From: Hymenobacter sp. APR13
GTDB lineage: Bacteria > Bacteroidota > Bacteroidia > Cytophagales > Hymenobacteraceae
Assembly: GCF_000737515.1 (NCBI RefSeq)
Contig: NZ_CP006587.1
Coordinates: 3,653,001-3,717,000, forward strand
DNA: 64,000 bases
Direction of reading: 5' to 3'
In this document: positions 26,262 to 34,052 of the stretch, one piece after another
How the letters are laid out: each line of letters begins with the position of its first letter
Position numbering within the stretch: the first letter of the stretch is position 1
Notes under the pieces: generated by a model
Told to the model about the DNA's origin: nothing
The model's input: the letters and a program-made list of their open reading frames with translations, nothing else
Databases searched by the model: none
Position numbers and translations under genes: made by a program

Positions 26262-28550
26262 CTAGCGGCTGACTTCGAGCCAGCCTTTGTAGGTGCGGCC
26301 GGTTTGCGGGTGGCGCAGCAGGTAGTAGTAGGTGCCGGGCGCGGCGTTCTGGCCCCAGTCGTTTTGGTAGGAGCCAGTGGAATAGATGCTGCGTCCCCAG
26401 CGGGAATAGATGGTGAGGGCCCAGCCGCTGCCCTGCAGGCCCCGAATGACGAACCGCTCGTTCTGCGTGTCGCCGTTGGGGGTGATGATGTTGGGGATGG
26501 TAAGGCAGGCTTCGGTGCCGACGCGGCGCGTGGCGGTCTGGGTGCCACAGGTGCCGGAGATGGTAAGCGAGTAGGTACCGGCTTCGCGCACCAGCAGCGC
26601 GGGGGCGGTAGAGCCATCGGACCAGCGGTAGCTCAGGCCGGGGGCCGTGGTGGCGGGGGCCAGCAGCCGTAGCGTGGCGCCTTCGCAGAGGGTGGTGTCG
26701 GGGCCGAGCGTGAAGGTCCGAACGGGTTCGGCGGCGCGCACGCGCAGGGTAGCTACGCGGCTGCAGCCACTGGCAAAAAAGGCGGTGAGCGAGTAAGTGC
26801 CGGGCTGCTGGGCGCTGATGGTGGGCGTGGTGGCGCCGGTGCTCCAGAGGTAGCGGGTGGCGTTGGGCGCGGCGGCGCTCAGGGTGAGAGGGCGGCCGGG
26901 GCAGAGCAGCGAGTCGCCGAGGATGGCCGCTGTGGGCGCAAAATCCCGCACCGTGTAGCGGGCCGTGCTGCTGAAACCGCCGCCGAAGCTGGCCGTGACG
27001 GTGTAGGTGCCGGGCTGGGTGGCGGTGATGGTGGCGGTAGTGGCCCCGGTATTCCAGGCGTAGCTGGCCGCGGCCGGCGTGGCGGCGGCCGTGAGCAGCA
27101 CCTGTCCGCCATTGCACAGCAGCGAGTCGCCGAGGATGCGCACGGTGGGCGCTCCGCTGAGCCGCACGAGCCAGAAGTCGCTAGTGCCATAAGGGCCGGC
27201 CAGGGGTTGGGTTTTGTCGCCGGAGCTATCAGAATAAGACGTGCCGCCGAGGAGGAAGCCGCCATCCGTGGTCTGGCGCAGGCTGTTGAGCGCGTCGCCG
27301 TTGTTGCCGCCGTAGGCCAGGTCCCAGCGTTTGGTGCCGTTGGCCTCCAGCTGCACCAGCCAATAGTCGCCGTTGGGACTACGGTTGGGCTGGGTCCGGT
27401 CGCCGGAAACTCCGGAGGCAGAAACCCCGCCCAGGGCGTAGCCACCGTCGGCAGTCTGGCACAGGCTGCGCAGGTCGTCGGCGTCGATGCCACCCAGCGT
27501 CCGGTTCCATTGCGGCGCACCGGCGGCGCTGAGCTTCACCACCCAGTAGTCGTGCTGGCCGCGGCTGGGCTCCGACTTCTCCCCGGAAACCCCGGAAAAG
27601 GACAGGCCGCCCACCAGGTAGCCGCCATCGGTGGTTTGCTGCAGGCTACGGAGCTTGTCGTCGTCGGTGCCGCCGAGGGTCCGGTCCCAGAGCTTACGGC
27701 CGCCGGCATCGAGCTTCACCACCCAGAAATCGGCGGAGCGAAACGGCACGGTGGGGCCGCGGTTGGGTTCCGATTTGTCGCCGGTCGCGCCCGATTCAGA
27801 AAATCCCCCGACGATGTAGCCCCCATCCGTGGTTTGCTGCAGGCAGGTCAGCTGCTCGTTTTCCTGGCCGCCCAGCACCTGGTCCCATTGCTTGACGCCG
27901 TTGGCATCGAGTTTCAGGAGCCAATAATCGGCGGTAGGGTAGGCGCCGGGCAGGCCCCGGTTGGGCTGGGTTTTGTCGCCGCTGATGCCGGAAGAGGAGG
28001 CGCCGCCCAGGATGTAGCCGCCGTCGGCGGTCTGCTGCAGGGCGCTGAAGTAGTCGAGGCTATTGCCGCCGAAGGTGTAGTCCCACTGTTTGGTGCCGTT
28101 GGCCGTGAGCTTGACGATCCAATAGTCGCTGGACTGGGTGGGACCCTGGTTGGGCTGGGTTTTGTCGCCGGAGGCCACGGACAGCGACCAGCCGCCGAGG
28201 ATGTAGCCGCCGTCGGTGGTTTGCTCCAGGGCCAACAGCTCGTCGGTGCTGGAACCGCCGAAGGTGTAGTCCCACTGCCGGGTGCCGTTGGCATCGAGCT
28301 TCACCACCCAGTAGTCGGCGAGGCCCCGGCTGGGCTGGGTTTTGTCGCCGCCGCTGCCGGAGGTGGAGAGGCCGCCCATAATGTAGCCGCCGTCGGCGGT
28401 CTGGCGCACTACGGCCAGATCTTCGAAGGCCGTGCCGCCCAAGGTAAGGTCCCAGAGCTTGGTGGGAGTCTGGGCCTGGCTGGCCACCGTGGAAAAAAGG
28501 AAACCGAGCAATAGCAGTGCCCGCAGCCCGGGCAGATAAGGCAGTGACAC
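26262..28550 (-). CDS. secreted seven-repeat T9SS protein with type B sorting domain
   Basis: Seven repeats of about 60-65 residues fill the first 450 residues, each with W(D/N)...GG, QT(A/T)DGGY(I/L)xGG, GDKTQPxxG and (D/F)(Y/F)W(V/L)V(K/R)L; seven copies suggest a seven-bladed beta-propeller. Three Ig-like segments follow (ILGDSLLCNGG, ILGDSLLCPGR, LGPDTTLCEGA), then a gliding-motility-associated C-terminal domain (ITPNGDTQNERF...GTYYYLLR). The start is uncertain: GTG at 28550 gives a clean signal peptide (RALLLLGFLFSTVASQAQ), while GTG at 28694 adds 48 residues. Exported by the type IX system to the surface or medium; ligand unknown. Confidence 0.8.
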   Translation of the reverse strand: MSLPYLPGLRALLLLGFLFSTVASQAQTPTKLWDLTLGGTAFEDLAVVRQTADGGYIMGGLSTSGSGGDKTQPSRGLADYWVVKLDANGTRQWDYTFGGSSTDELLALEQTTDGGYILGGWSLSVASGDKTQPNQGPTQSSDYWIVKLTANGTKQWDYTFGGNSLDYFSALQQTADGGYILGGASSSGISGDKTQPNRGLPGAYPTADYWLLKLDANGVKQWDQVLGGQENEQLTCLQQTTDGGYIVGGFSESGATGDKSEPNRGPTVPFRSADFWVVKLDAGGRKLWDRTLGGTDDDKLRSLQQTTDGGYLVGGLSFSGVSGEKSEPSRGQHDYWVVKLSAAGAPQWNRTLGGIDADDLRSLCQTADGGYALGGVSASGVSGDRTQPNRSPNGDYWLVQLEANGTKRWDLAYGGNNGDALNSLRQTTDGGFLLGGTSYSDSSGDKTQPLAGPYGTSDFWLVRLSGAPTVRILGDSLLCNGGQVLLTAAATPAAASYAWNTGATTATITATQPGTYTVTASFGGGFSSTARYTVRDFAPTAAILGDSLLCPGRPLTLSAAAPNATRYLWSTGATTPTISAQQPGTYSLTAFFASGCSRVATLRVRAAEPVRTFTLGPDTTLCEGATLRLLAPATTAPGLSYRWSDGSTAPALLVREAGTYSLTISGTCGTQTATRRVGTEACLTIPNIITPNGDTQNERFVIRGLQGSGWALTIYSRWGRSIYSTGSYQNDWGQNAAPGTYYYLLRHPQTGRTYKGWLEVSR

Positions 28551-28743
28551 CAGCGTAGTCTTGAGGAATGTGGTAGCGGGCCGGAAAGCAGCCGCCAAAA
28601 ATGCAGCAGGCGGTGCCAGGTTGTCGCAAAAAACCTGATTGGGCACGGAAAAAAAGGACTCCTGCCTCGTTCGGGCCCGACTGCCCGGCGACACCCGTAC
28701 GACAACGACTCAACAAAGAAGCTGCATAACGGGCGTGCTACGT

Positions 28744-29772
28744 TCACACCGTGTCGTGGCCGGCGGCAGCCAGCTCGCGCAGTACGTCGCGCAGGCCTTC
28801 CGGTTCCCTGATCAGCTGGCCGATGTGGTGCAGGTAGTCGGTTTCGGCGCGCAGCTGGCGCTTGAGCTGGCGGATTTCCTGTTCGCGCTTCTTGCCGGTG
28901 CTGTCCATGAAGCCATTGTCGCCGAATTTCAACTCGTTGAGCTGCTGCTTGAGCTCCAGCTGCTGCTGGTGCAGGGCCTGGGTGTAGCGCGCGAGCAGCG
29001 TGTCGTCGGTGGAGTCGGTGGGGGCGGCTTCGGAGAGCAGCTGCAGCAGCGTGTAGAGGTCGTTGGTTTCGTAGGCCTCCGTGATGCGCTGCATGAGGGC
29101 CGTTTTGATCTGCTGAGCCTCCGGGTCGCGCTGCAGGTCGGGGTGGTGGGTGCGGGCCAGCTGGCGGTAGAGGGTCTTGGTGTTGGAAAGCAGCTCCTGC
29201 TGCGCCTGGCGGGCAGCTTTTTCGGCAGCTTCCTGCGCTTTCTCGGCCTTCGATTTGCGCCGGTTGCGGGCCTGCGCCGCGGCCTGCTCGTGCGGCGGCA
29301 GACTGCTGTCTGCCGGCTCAGCGGCGGATTCTCTCGGCTCCTGGGGCTGTTGTTCATCGTCGTCGTCGGCATCGGCGGCGCGGCGGCGGGGGGCGTACTT
29401 GCGCAGGATGTCGGCGGCATCCTCGCCGAAGCGGTTCTGCAGGGCCCGGGCGTTGCCCACCAGCAGGGCCGTAATCTGTTGCTCCTCCAGGCGGCTGAAA
29501 TAGCTCAGCAAAAAGGCTTCTTCCAGCGGCGCAAACAGCGCCTGCCGGGCCTCTACTACGGTTCGGGCTGCGGGGCCCACCTGCTGCCAGTAGCGCCGCA
29601 GGGCGTCTTTCTGCTCGTCCTGCAGCTCCCGCAGGCGCTGCCGCAGCCCCTCCACCTGCGCCACCGCCGCCCGAAATGCCTGCTGCGCCGGTGTGCTCAC
29701 CGGCTCGCCGGAAGAGGGCACAGGCAAAGCATTAGCGGCAGGTAGGTCGGTGGCAGGGTTGTGCAGGTTCAT
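28744..29772 (-). CDS. J-domain-containing protein (342 aa)
   Basis: Residues 1-190 are helical and include an acidic DADDDDEQQPQEP stretch and a basic/Ala-rich coiled coil (KSKAEKAQEAAEKAAR). A J-domain-like segment follows: LYRQLARTHHPDLQRDPEAQQ, with the HPD motif that stimulates DnaK. The C-terminal 100 residues are coiled-coil. It lacks the Gly/Phe and zinc-finger regions of true DnaJ, so it is a type III J-protein; its client is unknown. Same strand as the T9SS gene downstream, 49+ bp apart. Confidence 0.75.
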   Translation of the reverse strand: MNLHNPATDLPAANALPVPSSGEPVSTPAQQAFRAAVAQVEGLRQRLRELQDEQKDALRRYWQQVGPAARTVVEARQALFAPLEEAFLLSYFSRLEEQQITALLVGNARALQNRFGEDAADILRKYAPRRRAADADDDDEQQPQEPRESAAEPADSSLPPHEQAAAQARNRRKSKAEKAQEAAEKAARQAQQELLSNTKTLYRQLARTHHPDLQRDPEAQQIKTALMQRITEAYETNDLYTLLQLLSEAAPTDSTDDTLLARYTQALHQQQLELKQQLNELKFGDNGFMDSTGKKREQEIRQLKRQLRAETDYLHHIGQLIREPEGLRDVLRELAAAGHDTV

Positions 29773-29837
29773 GGTGTAAAGGTAGGTTTTGAGGTGGTGG
29801 GGTGAACGGTGATGGGGTGACAGGTGGCAGGTAAAGA

Positions 29838-29942
29838 AAGAACGTCATTCCGAGCGGAGCGAGGAATCTCGCGTGCTGACGTTGGAGTGGCATTGTCTAC
29901 CACGCTAGCGAGATTCCTCGCTCCACTCGGAATGACGTTCTT
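29838..29942. repeat. inverted repeat of GTCATTCCGAGC type
   Basis: Left arm AAGAACGTCATTCCGAGCGG... and right arm ...CCACTCGGAATGACGTTCTT are near-perfect inverses over about 35 bp, spacer about 35 bp. Related in style, not in sequence, to the GTCATGCTGAGC family. Confidence 0.85.
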
Positions 29943-29985
29943 CACTTTACCTGTCACCTCATCCTCTCATAACCCCATTCCCTCA

Positions 29986-30891
29986 TCACAAAAAAAACAC
30001 CTCATACGCTACCCGAAACGTGTTGCAGTGCGCGTCTACGATGTCGGAGAGGCGTTCGGAGTAGCCGCCGCCCATACTCACGGCCACAGGCAGGCGGTGC
30101 TGGTGGCAGAGGCGCAGCACATACTCGTCGCGCTGGCGGCAGCCGGAGAGCGTGAGGGCCAGCTTGCCCAGCTTGTCGGTGGCCAGCACGTCTACGCCGG
30201 CTTGGAAAAACACGAAATCGGGCTGCACGCGTGCCAGCAGGCCGGGCAGCGTGTCGTGGAGCAGGCCCAGGTAGGTGGCGTCGTCGGTGCCCAGGTCCAG
30301 CGCTACATCCAGGTCCGACTGCTCCTTGCGCAACGGGTAGTTGGCGCCGGCGTGCATGCTGAAGGTGAACACGCGCGGCTCATCCCGGAAGATGCTGGCC
30401 GTGCCGTCGCCCTGGTGCACATCGAGGTCCACGACCAGCACCTGCCGGGCCAGGCCGTGGTGGAGCAGGTGGGCGGCGGCCACGGCAATGTCATTGAGCA
30501 CGCAGAATCCTTCGCCCCGGTCGCGGAACGCGTGGTGGGTGCCGCCAGCCAGGCTCATGCCGATGCCCGTGCGCAGCGCTTCCTGCGCCGACTGCACGGT
30601 GCCGGCCACGCTGCTCAGCGAGCGGCGCACCAGCTCCGGGCTTTGCGGCAAGCCCAGGCGGCGCACTTCGGCGGCCGTCAGCTGCAGGTCGCGCACCCGG
30701 TGCCAGTAGTCGGCGGAGTGCACGCGCAGGATGTCTTCCTCGCTGGTCAGGCCGGGGTCGTAGAAGTCGGCGGCGGGCGCAATGCCCTGCCACAGCAGCT
30801 GCTCCCGAATCAGCTCGTACTTGGCAATCGGGAAGCGGTGGCCATCAGGCAGGCTGATGCTGTATCGTTCGGAGGTGGCGAGGCGCGGCAT
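29986..30891 (-). CDS. histone deacetylase-family protein (301 aa)
   Basis: Read from the ATG at 30891 (MPRLATSERYSISLPDGHRFP); the longer open frame crosses a repeat. Conserved class I/IV HDAC motifs are present: GGTHHAF with paired histidines, DLDVHQGDGTA with the metal-binding Asp and His, GVDVLATDKLGKL with the second Asp, and the closing GGGYS. Bacterial members (acetoin utilisation protein, acetylpolyamine amidohydrolases) remove acetyl groups from proteins or small amines; the substrate here is unknown. Length fits the family. Confidence 0.9.
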   Translation of the reverse strand: MPRLATSERYSISLPDGHRFPIAKYELIREQLLWQGIAPAADFYDPGLTSEEDILRVHSADYWHRVRDLQLTAAEVRRLGLPQSPELVRRSLSSVAGTVQSAQEALRTGIGMSLAGGTHHAFRDRGEGFCVLNDIAVAAAHLLHHGLARQVLVVDLDVHQGDGTASIFRDEPRVFTFSMHAGANYPLRKEQSDLDVALDLGTDDATYLGLLHDTLPGLLARVQPDFVFFQAGVDVLATDKLGKLALTLSGCRQRDEYVLRLCHQHRLPVAVSMGGGYSERLSDIVDAHCNTFRVAYEVFFL

Positions 30892-30963
30892 ATGCTGCGC
30901 AAGTACGTAACCCAGGGACGGAGGATGGGGCAGGCGGTTGTTTGCCAGGATTTCGGAACGTAC

Positions 30964-31071
30964 GTAGAGACGCGTACTCGCGTCTCGTCGTTGGTGATGT
31001 TGTTTACATGACGCGGCTCCAATCGTGCGGTGCCATTCGTTCAATGACGAAACGCAAATATGCCTCTCCAC
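30964..31071. repeat. degenerate GTAGAGACGCG inverted repeat pair
   Basis: Left arm from 30964 (GTAGAGACGCGTACTCGCG); right arm 31042-31071 (CAATGACGAAACGCAAATAT then GCCTCTCCAC) has several mismatches. Oldest-looking copy of the family in this window. Confidence 0.7.
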
Positions 31072-31171
31072 GGGATGCGAAAAATCACAACATTTATTAA
31101 TGGTCTGCCGATAAATAGGAAAGGATAGAGTCACGAGTTGAAAAAAATAATTAAAATATTTTCGAAATTAA

Positions 31172-31203
31172 TTTGGTGGCTATAAAAAGTCCTTTCATAT
31201 TTG
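31172..31203 (+). promoter_or_regulatory. Bacteroidota -33/-7 promoter
   Basis: TTTG at 31172-31175, 20 bp, then CATATTTG at 31196-31203; the consensus is TTTG-N17-23-TAnnTTTG, so only one base deviates. It points to a start near 31210, in front of a 25-codon ORF and a terminator at 31334. Confidence 0.6.
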
Positions 31204-31225
31204 TGACACCAAACACAACAACCCC

Positions 31226-31303
31226 ATGCTGCGCCACATCAACTACACCTTTGAGCAAGACCGGATGAAGCCAAGTGCATCGTCCATGGTTCGGTATAGC
31301 TGA
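31226..31303 (+). CDS. 25-codon ORF on a short transcript
   Basis: MLRHINYTFEQDRMKPSASS followed by MVRYS, then a stop. It sits between a good promoter (31172-31203) and an intrinsic terminator (31334-31369), so a transcript of about 160 nt is expected. It may encode a small peptide, or the RNA itself may act, for instance as an sRNA. No ribosome-binding site is seen, which is normal in this phylum. No similarity recognised. Confidence 0.35.
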   Translation: MLRHINYTFEQDRMKPSASSMVRYS

Positions 31304-31333
31304 AGCAGTAGCAGATTCCCTCTGACACTTCCG

Positions 31334-31369
31334 CAACCCGAACCCAGAAGGTTCGGGTTGTTTGTTTTT
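31334..31369 (+). terminator. intrinsic terminator of the short transcript
   Basis: Perfect 10-bp stem CAACCCGAAC / GTTCGGGTTG with a 7-base loop, then TTTGTTTTT. Confidence 0.85.
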
Positions 31370-31391
31370 CAACCCCTTATCCCCTTCGGCC

Positions 31392-31502
31392 ATGCACCAG
31401 CCAGCTGCTTACGTTGCGCTATCCTTCCCGAGTAAACGGCAAAATCGCCGCGAGTGGGATATGTGCGGCCGGGACTTTTTATCGAAAGATTCACGCGGAT
31501 AA
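31392..31502 (+). CDS. 36-codon ORF before a terminator (doubtful)
   Basis: MHQPAAYVALSFPSKRQNRR, then EWDMCGRDFLSKDSRG. Basic, no family. Located between two terminators; it may be a small protein or just part of an untranslated RNA. Only the terminator at 31528 supports transcription here. Confidence 0.2.
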   Translation: MHQPAAYVALSFPSKRQNRREWDMCGRDFLSKDSRG

Positions 31503-31527
31503 CTTCCGTCTGATGCCTTCGTGAAGA

Positions 31528-31559
31528 AGCCCGGCTCTCCCCAGAAGCCGGGCTTTTTT
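31528..31559 (+). terminator. intrinsic terminator
   Basis: Stem AGCCCGGCT / AGCCGGGCT, 9 bp, followed by TTTTT. It separates whatever is transcribed at 31370-31527 from the Ro60 gene. Confidence 0.8.
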
Positions 31560-31575
31560 CATGCTAATTTTTCAA

Positions 31576-31599
31576 TCGAATAAATTAATTTTTATTCGA
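31576..31599. promoter_or_regulatory. AT-rich palindrome upstream of the Ro60 gene
   Basis: Arms TCGAATAAA and TTTATTCGA, 6-base centre. It lies 94 bp before the Ro60 start and after the last terminator, where an operator would be expected; no sigma-54 type site (as in enterobacterial rtc operons) is seen. Confidence 0.4.
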
Positions 31600-31692
31600 A
31601 ACAGGAAAAGTATGTCTGAATTATAGAGCGCAAAAGCCCGGCTTATTTCTCAATTAAATGCGTGTCGTTTTCATCTTTTTACCGCCATTTTT

Positions 31693-33219
31693 ATGCGTTT
31701 TAATTTACCCTTCCGCAAAGCCCGGCCCGATACCGTAAACCACGCCGGGGCCGCCGCTTTCACTTTGTCGCCTGCGCTGGAGCTGTACGCCGCCGTGGCC
31801 ACCACGGCCCTCACCGACCAGTTCTACGAAACAGCCGATACGCGGCTGACGCGGCTCCGGGAGCTGGTGGCGCGGTGCGAGCCCCGCTTTGTGGCCCAGC
31901 TGGCGGTGTATGCCCGGGAGCGGATGCACCTGCGCTCCGTGCCGTTGGTGCTGGCCGTGGAGCTGGCCCGCCGCCACCGCGGCGACAGCCTCGTGAGCTG
32001 CCTGGTGGCCCGCATCGTGCAGCGCCCCGACGAAATCACGGAGCTGCTGGCCTTCTATACGCAGGCCAACCAGCGCACCGGCCGCAAAACCCTCAACCGC
32101 CTCTCCAAGCAGGTGCAGAAAGGCCTGGCCCAGAGCTTCAACCGCTTCGACGGCTACCAGCTGGCCAAGTACGACCGGGCCGGCGCCGTCCGCCTCCGTG
32201 ACGCGCTGTTTCTGGTGCACCCTGCCGCCAAAAACGCCGAGCAGCAAGCCCTGTTCAACCAGTTGGTGGCGGGTACGCTGCCCACGCCCTACACCTGGGA
32301 AACCGAGCTGTCGGCGCTGGGGCAGGTGGCCTACGCCACGCCGGCGGAGCGCACGGTGGCCTTCCGCCAGAAATGGACCGAGCTGATTGGCAGCGGCAAG
32401 CTGGGCTACATGGCCCTGCTGCGCAACCTGCGCAACATCCTCGAAGCCGACGTGTCGGCCGAAACGATGGTGGAGGTGTGCGCCACCCTGGCCGACCGGT
32501 TTGCGGTGGCGCGCAGCAAGCAGCTGCCCTTCCGGTTTCTGGCGGCCTACCGCGAGGTGAAAGCCCTGCACGGCGGCCACGTGTCGGCGGTGCTGGCGGC
32601 GTTGGAAGACGCCATCAGCCACAGCGCCGCCAACCTGCGCGGCTTCGGCCCCGACACCCGCGTGGTAATTGCCTGCGACGTGTCGGGCTCGATGCAGCAG
32701 CCGGTGTCGCCGCGCAGCAAAGTGCTGCTCTACGACGTAGGTTTGGTGCTGGGTATGCTGCTGCAGAGCCGCTGCCAGCACGTGGTGGCCGGCATGTTCG
32801 GCAACACCTGGAAGCAACTCAGCTTGCCCCGCGGCCCGGTTTTGCGCAACGTCGACGAGTTCTACCGGCGCGAAGGCGAGGTCGGCTACAGCACCAACGG
32901 CTACCTCGTTATCGAGGACCTCAAGCGCCGCCGCGAGGTGGTAGACAAGGTGCTGGTGTTCACCGACTGCCAGCTCTGGAACACGCACTTCAATGGCACC
33001 ACCATCGCCAAAGAGTGGGCTGAATACCGCCGCACGGTGGCACCCCAGGCGCGGCTGTACCTCTTCGACCTGGCCGGCCACGGCACCGCCCCCCTCGACG
33101 TGCGCGCCGAGGACGGAGTGGCCCTGATTGCCGGCTGGTCCGACAAGGTGTTCGACGTGCTGGCGGCGCTGGAAAACGGTGGCTCCGCCCTCACCGAAAT
33201 CGAATCGATTGACTTCTAA
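31693..33219 (+). CDS. rsr: Ro60-type TROVE domain / vWFA protein (508 aa)
   Basis: Bacterial Ro60 homologue. Residues 20-310 form the helical-repeat TROVE domain (LELYAAVATTALTDQFYETADTRL, ARERMHLRSVPLVLAVELARR, LRNLRNILEADVS), a ring that binds misfolded RNA ends in its hole and Y RNA on its outer surface. Residues 318-500 are a von Willebrand A domain with an intact MIDAS motif DVSGSM near residue 327. Length matches the family (about 530). Bacterial Ro proteins work with Y RNAs and exonucleases in RNA turnover, and are often next to rtcB, as here at 34287. The intergenic DNA that follows folds into five Y-RNA-like units. ATG at 31693 is the only plausible start. Confidence 0.93.
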   Translation: MRFNLPFRKARPDTVNHAGAAAFTLSPALELYAAVATTALTDQFYETADTRLTRLRELVARCEPRFVAQLAVYARERMHLRSVPLVLAVELARRHRGDSLVSCLVARIVQRPDEITELLAFYTQANQRTGRKTLNRLSKQVQKGLAQSFNRFDGYQLAKYDRAGAVRLRDALFLVHPAAKNAEQQALFNQLVAGTLPTPYTWETELSALGQVAYATPAERTVAFRQKWTELIGSGKLGYMALLRNLRNILEADVSAETMVEVCATLADRFAVARSKQLPFRFLAAYREVKALHGGHVSAVLAALEDAISHSAANLRGFGPDTRVVIACDVSGSMQQPVSPRSKVLLYDVGLVLGMLLQSRCQHVVAGMFGNTWKQLSLPRGPVLRNVDEFYRREGEVGYSTNGYLVIEDLKRRREVVDKVLVFTDCQLWNTHFNGTTIAKEWAEYRRTVAPQARLYLFDLAGHGTAPLDVRAEDGVALIAGWSDKVFDVLAALENGGSALTEIESIDF

Positions 33220-33228
33220 TACCCGCAA

Positions 33229-33275
33229 CCCCGGGAGTGGCATTCCGCCAAGAAAAGCTGCCGCTGCTCCCGGGC
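33229..33275 (+). other. hairpin directly after the Ro60 gene
   Basis: CCCGGGAG and CTCCCGGG pair across about 30 bases with an inner GGCA/TGCC helix. No T-run. It may protect the mRNA 3' end or be a processing point upstream of the Y-RNA-like array. Confidence 0.4.
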
Positions 33276-33342
33276 CCCTGCCCGATTTTCTACAAGCCCC
33301 ACGCAATAATCATGTCCAGTACATCGTAAACTCTTTGGGAAG

Positions 33343-33419
33343 GCGGCTGACCACTATTCGGCAGCCGTCGGCCGGAACGGCGCGGCGCCGGGGCAATTCG
33401 GCCTCGGCCCCCCGTTCCA
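33343..33419 (+). other. two strong hairpins leading into the Y RNA array
   Basis: CGGCTG / CAGCCG (33346-33368 region) and a longer stem GGAACGG...CCGTTCC enclosing GCCGGGGC-AATTCG-GCCTCGGC. These do not carry the GGTGCC / GTTGCC marks of the Y units, so they are a leader structure, or a diverged unit. Confidence 0.4.
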
Positions 33420-33435
33420 ACCCCTGAACTGCGGC

Positions 33436-33563
33436 CGTTGGGTGCCGTAAGCGGGCGGTACTTCGCTGGTTGAAGCAGGCTTCTTCGGAAGTGCTGCCGG
33501 GTTCGAGTCCCACGCCGCGGCTACTGCCGGGGTACAATCCGCCGGCTGACCGTTGCCCCAGCG
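33436..33563 (+). ncRNA. Y-RNA-like unit A (T-arm only)
   Basis: Terminal stem CGTTGGG / CCCAGCG (7 bp, one G-U) frames the unit. It has the shared 5' mark GGTGCCGTA (33441), TACTTCG (33459) and the 3' mark GTTGCC (33552). A T-arm with the standard TTCGAGT loop (33502-33508) is present with a 3-bp stem, but no D-arm can be found, so this is a divergent or partly degraded tRNA mimic. First of five tandem units between Ro60 and rtcB. Confidence 0.6.
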
Positions 33564-33584
33564 CCGTGGTTTCAGGACGTTATG

Positions 33585-33727
33585 ATAAGTCGGGTGCCGT
33601 GGAGAAGCGTTTCTTCGGGTCGCACGTTCGAGTCGTGTCTGCCGGCCGCATCAGGGCAGGCAGTAGCTCAGCTGGTAGAGCAGAGGTGGCATCAGCCACT
33701 GTTTCTCACCTGTTGCCCCGGGCTTAT
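33585..33727 (+). ncRNA. Y-RNA-like unit B with permuted tRNA mimic
   Basis: Terminal stem ATAAGTC / GGCTTAT plus GGG/CCC. Order inside: GGTGCCGT; linking helix GAGAAGC/GTTTCTC (33602-33608 with 33701-33707); T-arm CACG-TTCGAGT-CGTG (33623-33637); acceptor-like helix CTGCC/GGCAG (33639-33643 with 33659-33663) closed by a 15-base loop; TA; D-arm GCTC-AGCTGGTA-GAGC (33666-33681); extra hairpin GTGGC-ATCA-GCCAC; GTTGCC. The T-acceptor-D order is the reverse of a tRNA's and matches the tRNA-like domain of bacterial Y RNAs (YrlA). The TACTTCG hairpin of the other units is altered here (TTTCTTCG). Confidence 0.75.
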
Positions 33728-33762
33728 TCTATTTCTATTGCCTATTTACTTCAGCGTAACGC

Positions 33763-33907
33763 TGTACGGGTGCCGTAGCCGGGCCATACTTCGCGCTCTT
33801 AACGCCCAGGTCGCGGGTTCGAGTCCCGCTGGCTGCTGCTTCGGTGGCAGCTGTAGCTCAGTTGGTAGAGCAGGTTTTTGGAGGCCGGGCGCTTGTTGCC
33901 TCGTACA
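33763..33907 (+). ncRNA. Y-RNA-like unit C with permuted tRNA mimic, UUCG cap
   Basis: Terminal stem TGTACGGG / CTCGTACA-type (8 bp, one G-U). GGTGCCGTA at 33769, CATACTTCG at 33785, linking helix CGCCC/GGGCG, T-arm GCGGG-TTCGAGT-CCCGC (33813-33829), acceptor helix CTGCTGC-TTCG-GTGGCAG (33833-33850) extendable to 10 bp and capped by a UUCG tetraloop, TA, D-arm GCTC-AGTTGGTA-GAGC (33856-33871), GTTGCC at 33895. The T and D loops keep the bases that dock on each other in tRNA (TTC in one, GG in the other). Confidence 0.8.
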
Positions 33908-33915
33908 AATTGCCG

Positions 33916-34050
33916 GCTGATCGGTGCCGTAGCAGGGCCTTACTTCGATGGGGTCGGTGGGGTCGTGGGTTCGAGTCCCACCTGCCGCAAGGCAGTAGCT
34001 CAGTTGGTTAGAGCACGCATGTGGGCCCTGCACCCTGTTGCCCGATTAGC
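33916..34050 (+). ncRNA. Y-RNA-like unit D with permuted tRNA mimic, GCAA cap
   Basis: Terminal stem GCTGATCGG / CCGATTAGC (9 bp, one G-U). GGTGCCGTA at 33923, TTACTTCG at 33940, linking helix GGTGGGG with CCC..CACC, T-arm GTGGG-TTCGAGT-CCCAC (33965-33981), acceptor helix CTGCC-GCAA-GGCAG (33982-33995) with a GNRA tetraloop, TA, D-arm GCTC-AGTTGGTTA-GAGC (33998-34014), GTTGCC at 34037. The cleanest of the five: every tRNA-like helix has full pairing. Confidence 0.85.
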
Positions 34051-34052
34051 GG

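Noticed and set aside
33657..33871. Ordinary tRNA genes in the Ro60-rtcB gap (D-arms TAGCTCAG...GAGC and T-arms are present)
   Set aside because: T-arms precede D-arms within each unit, the acceptor halves are joined by a small loop, and no anticodon arm lies between a D-arm and the next T-arm; the permuted Y RNA reading explains all pieces.
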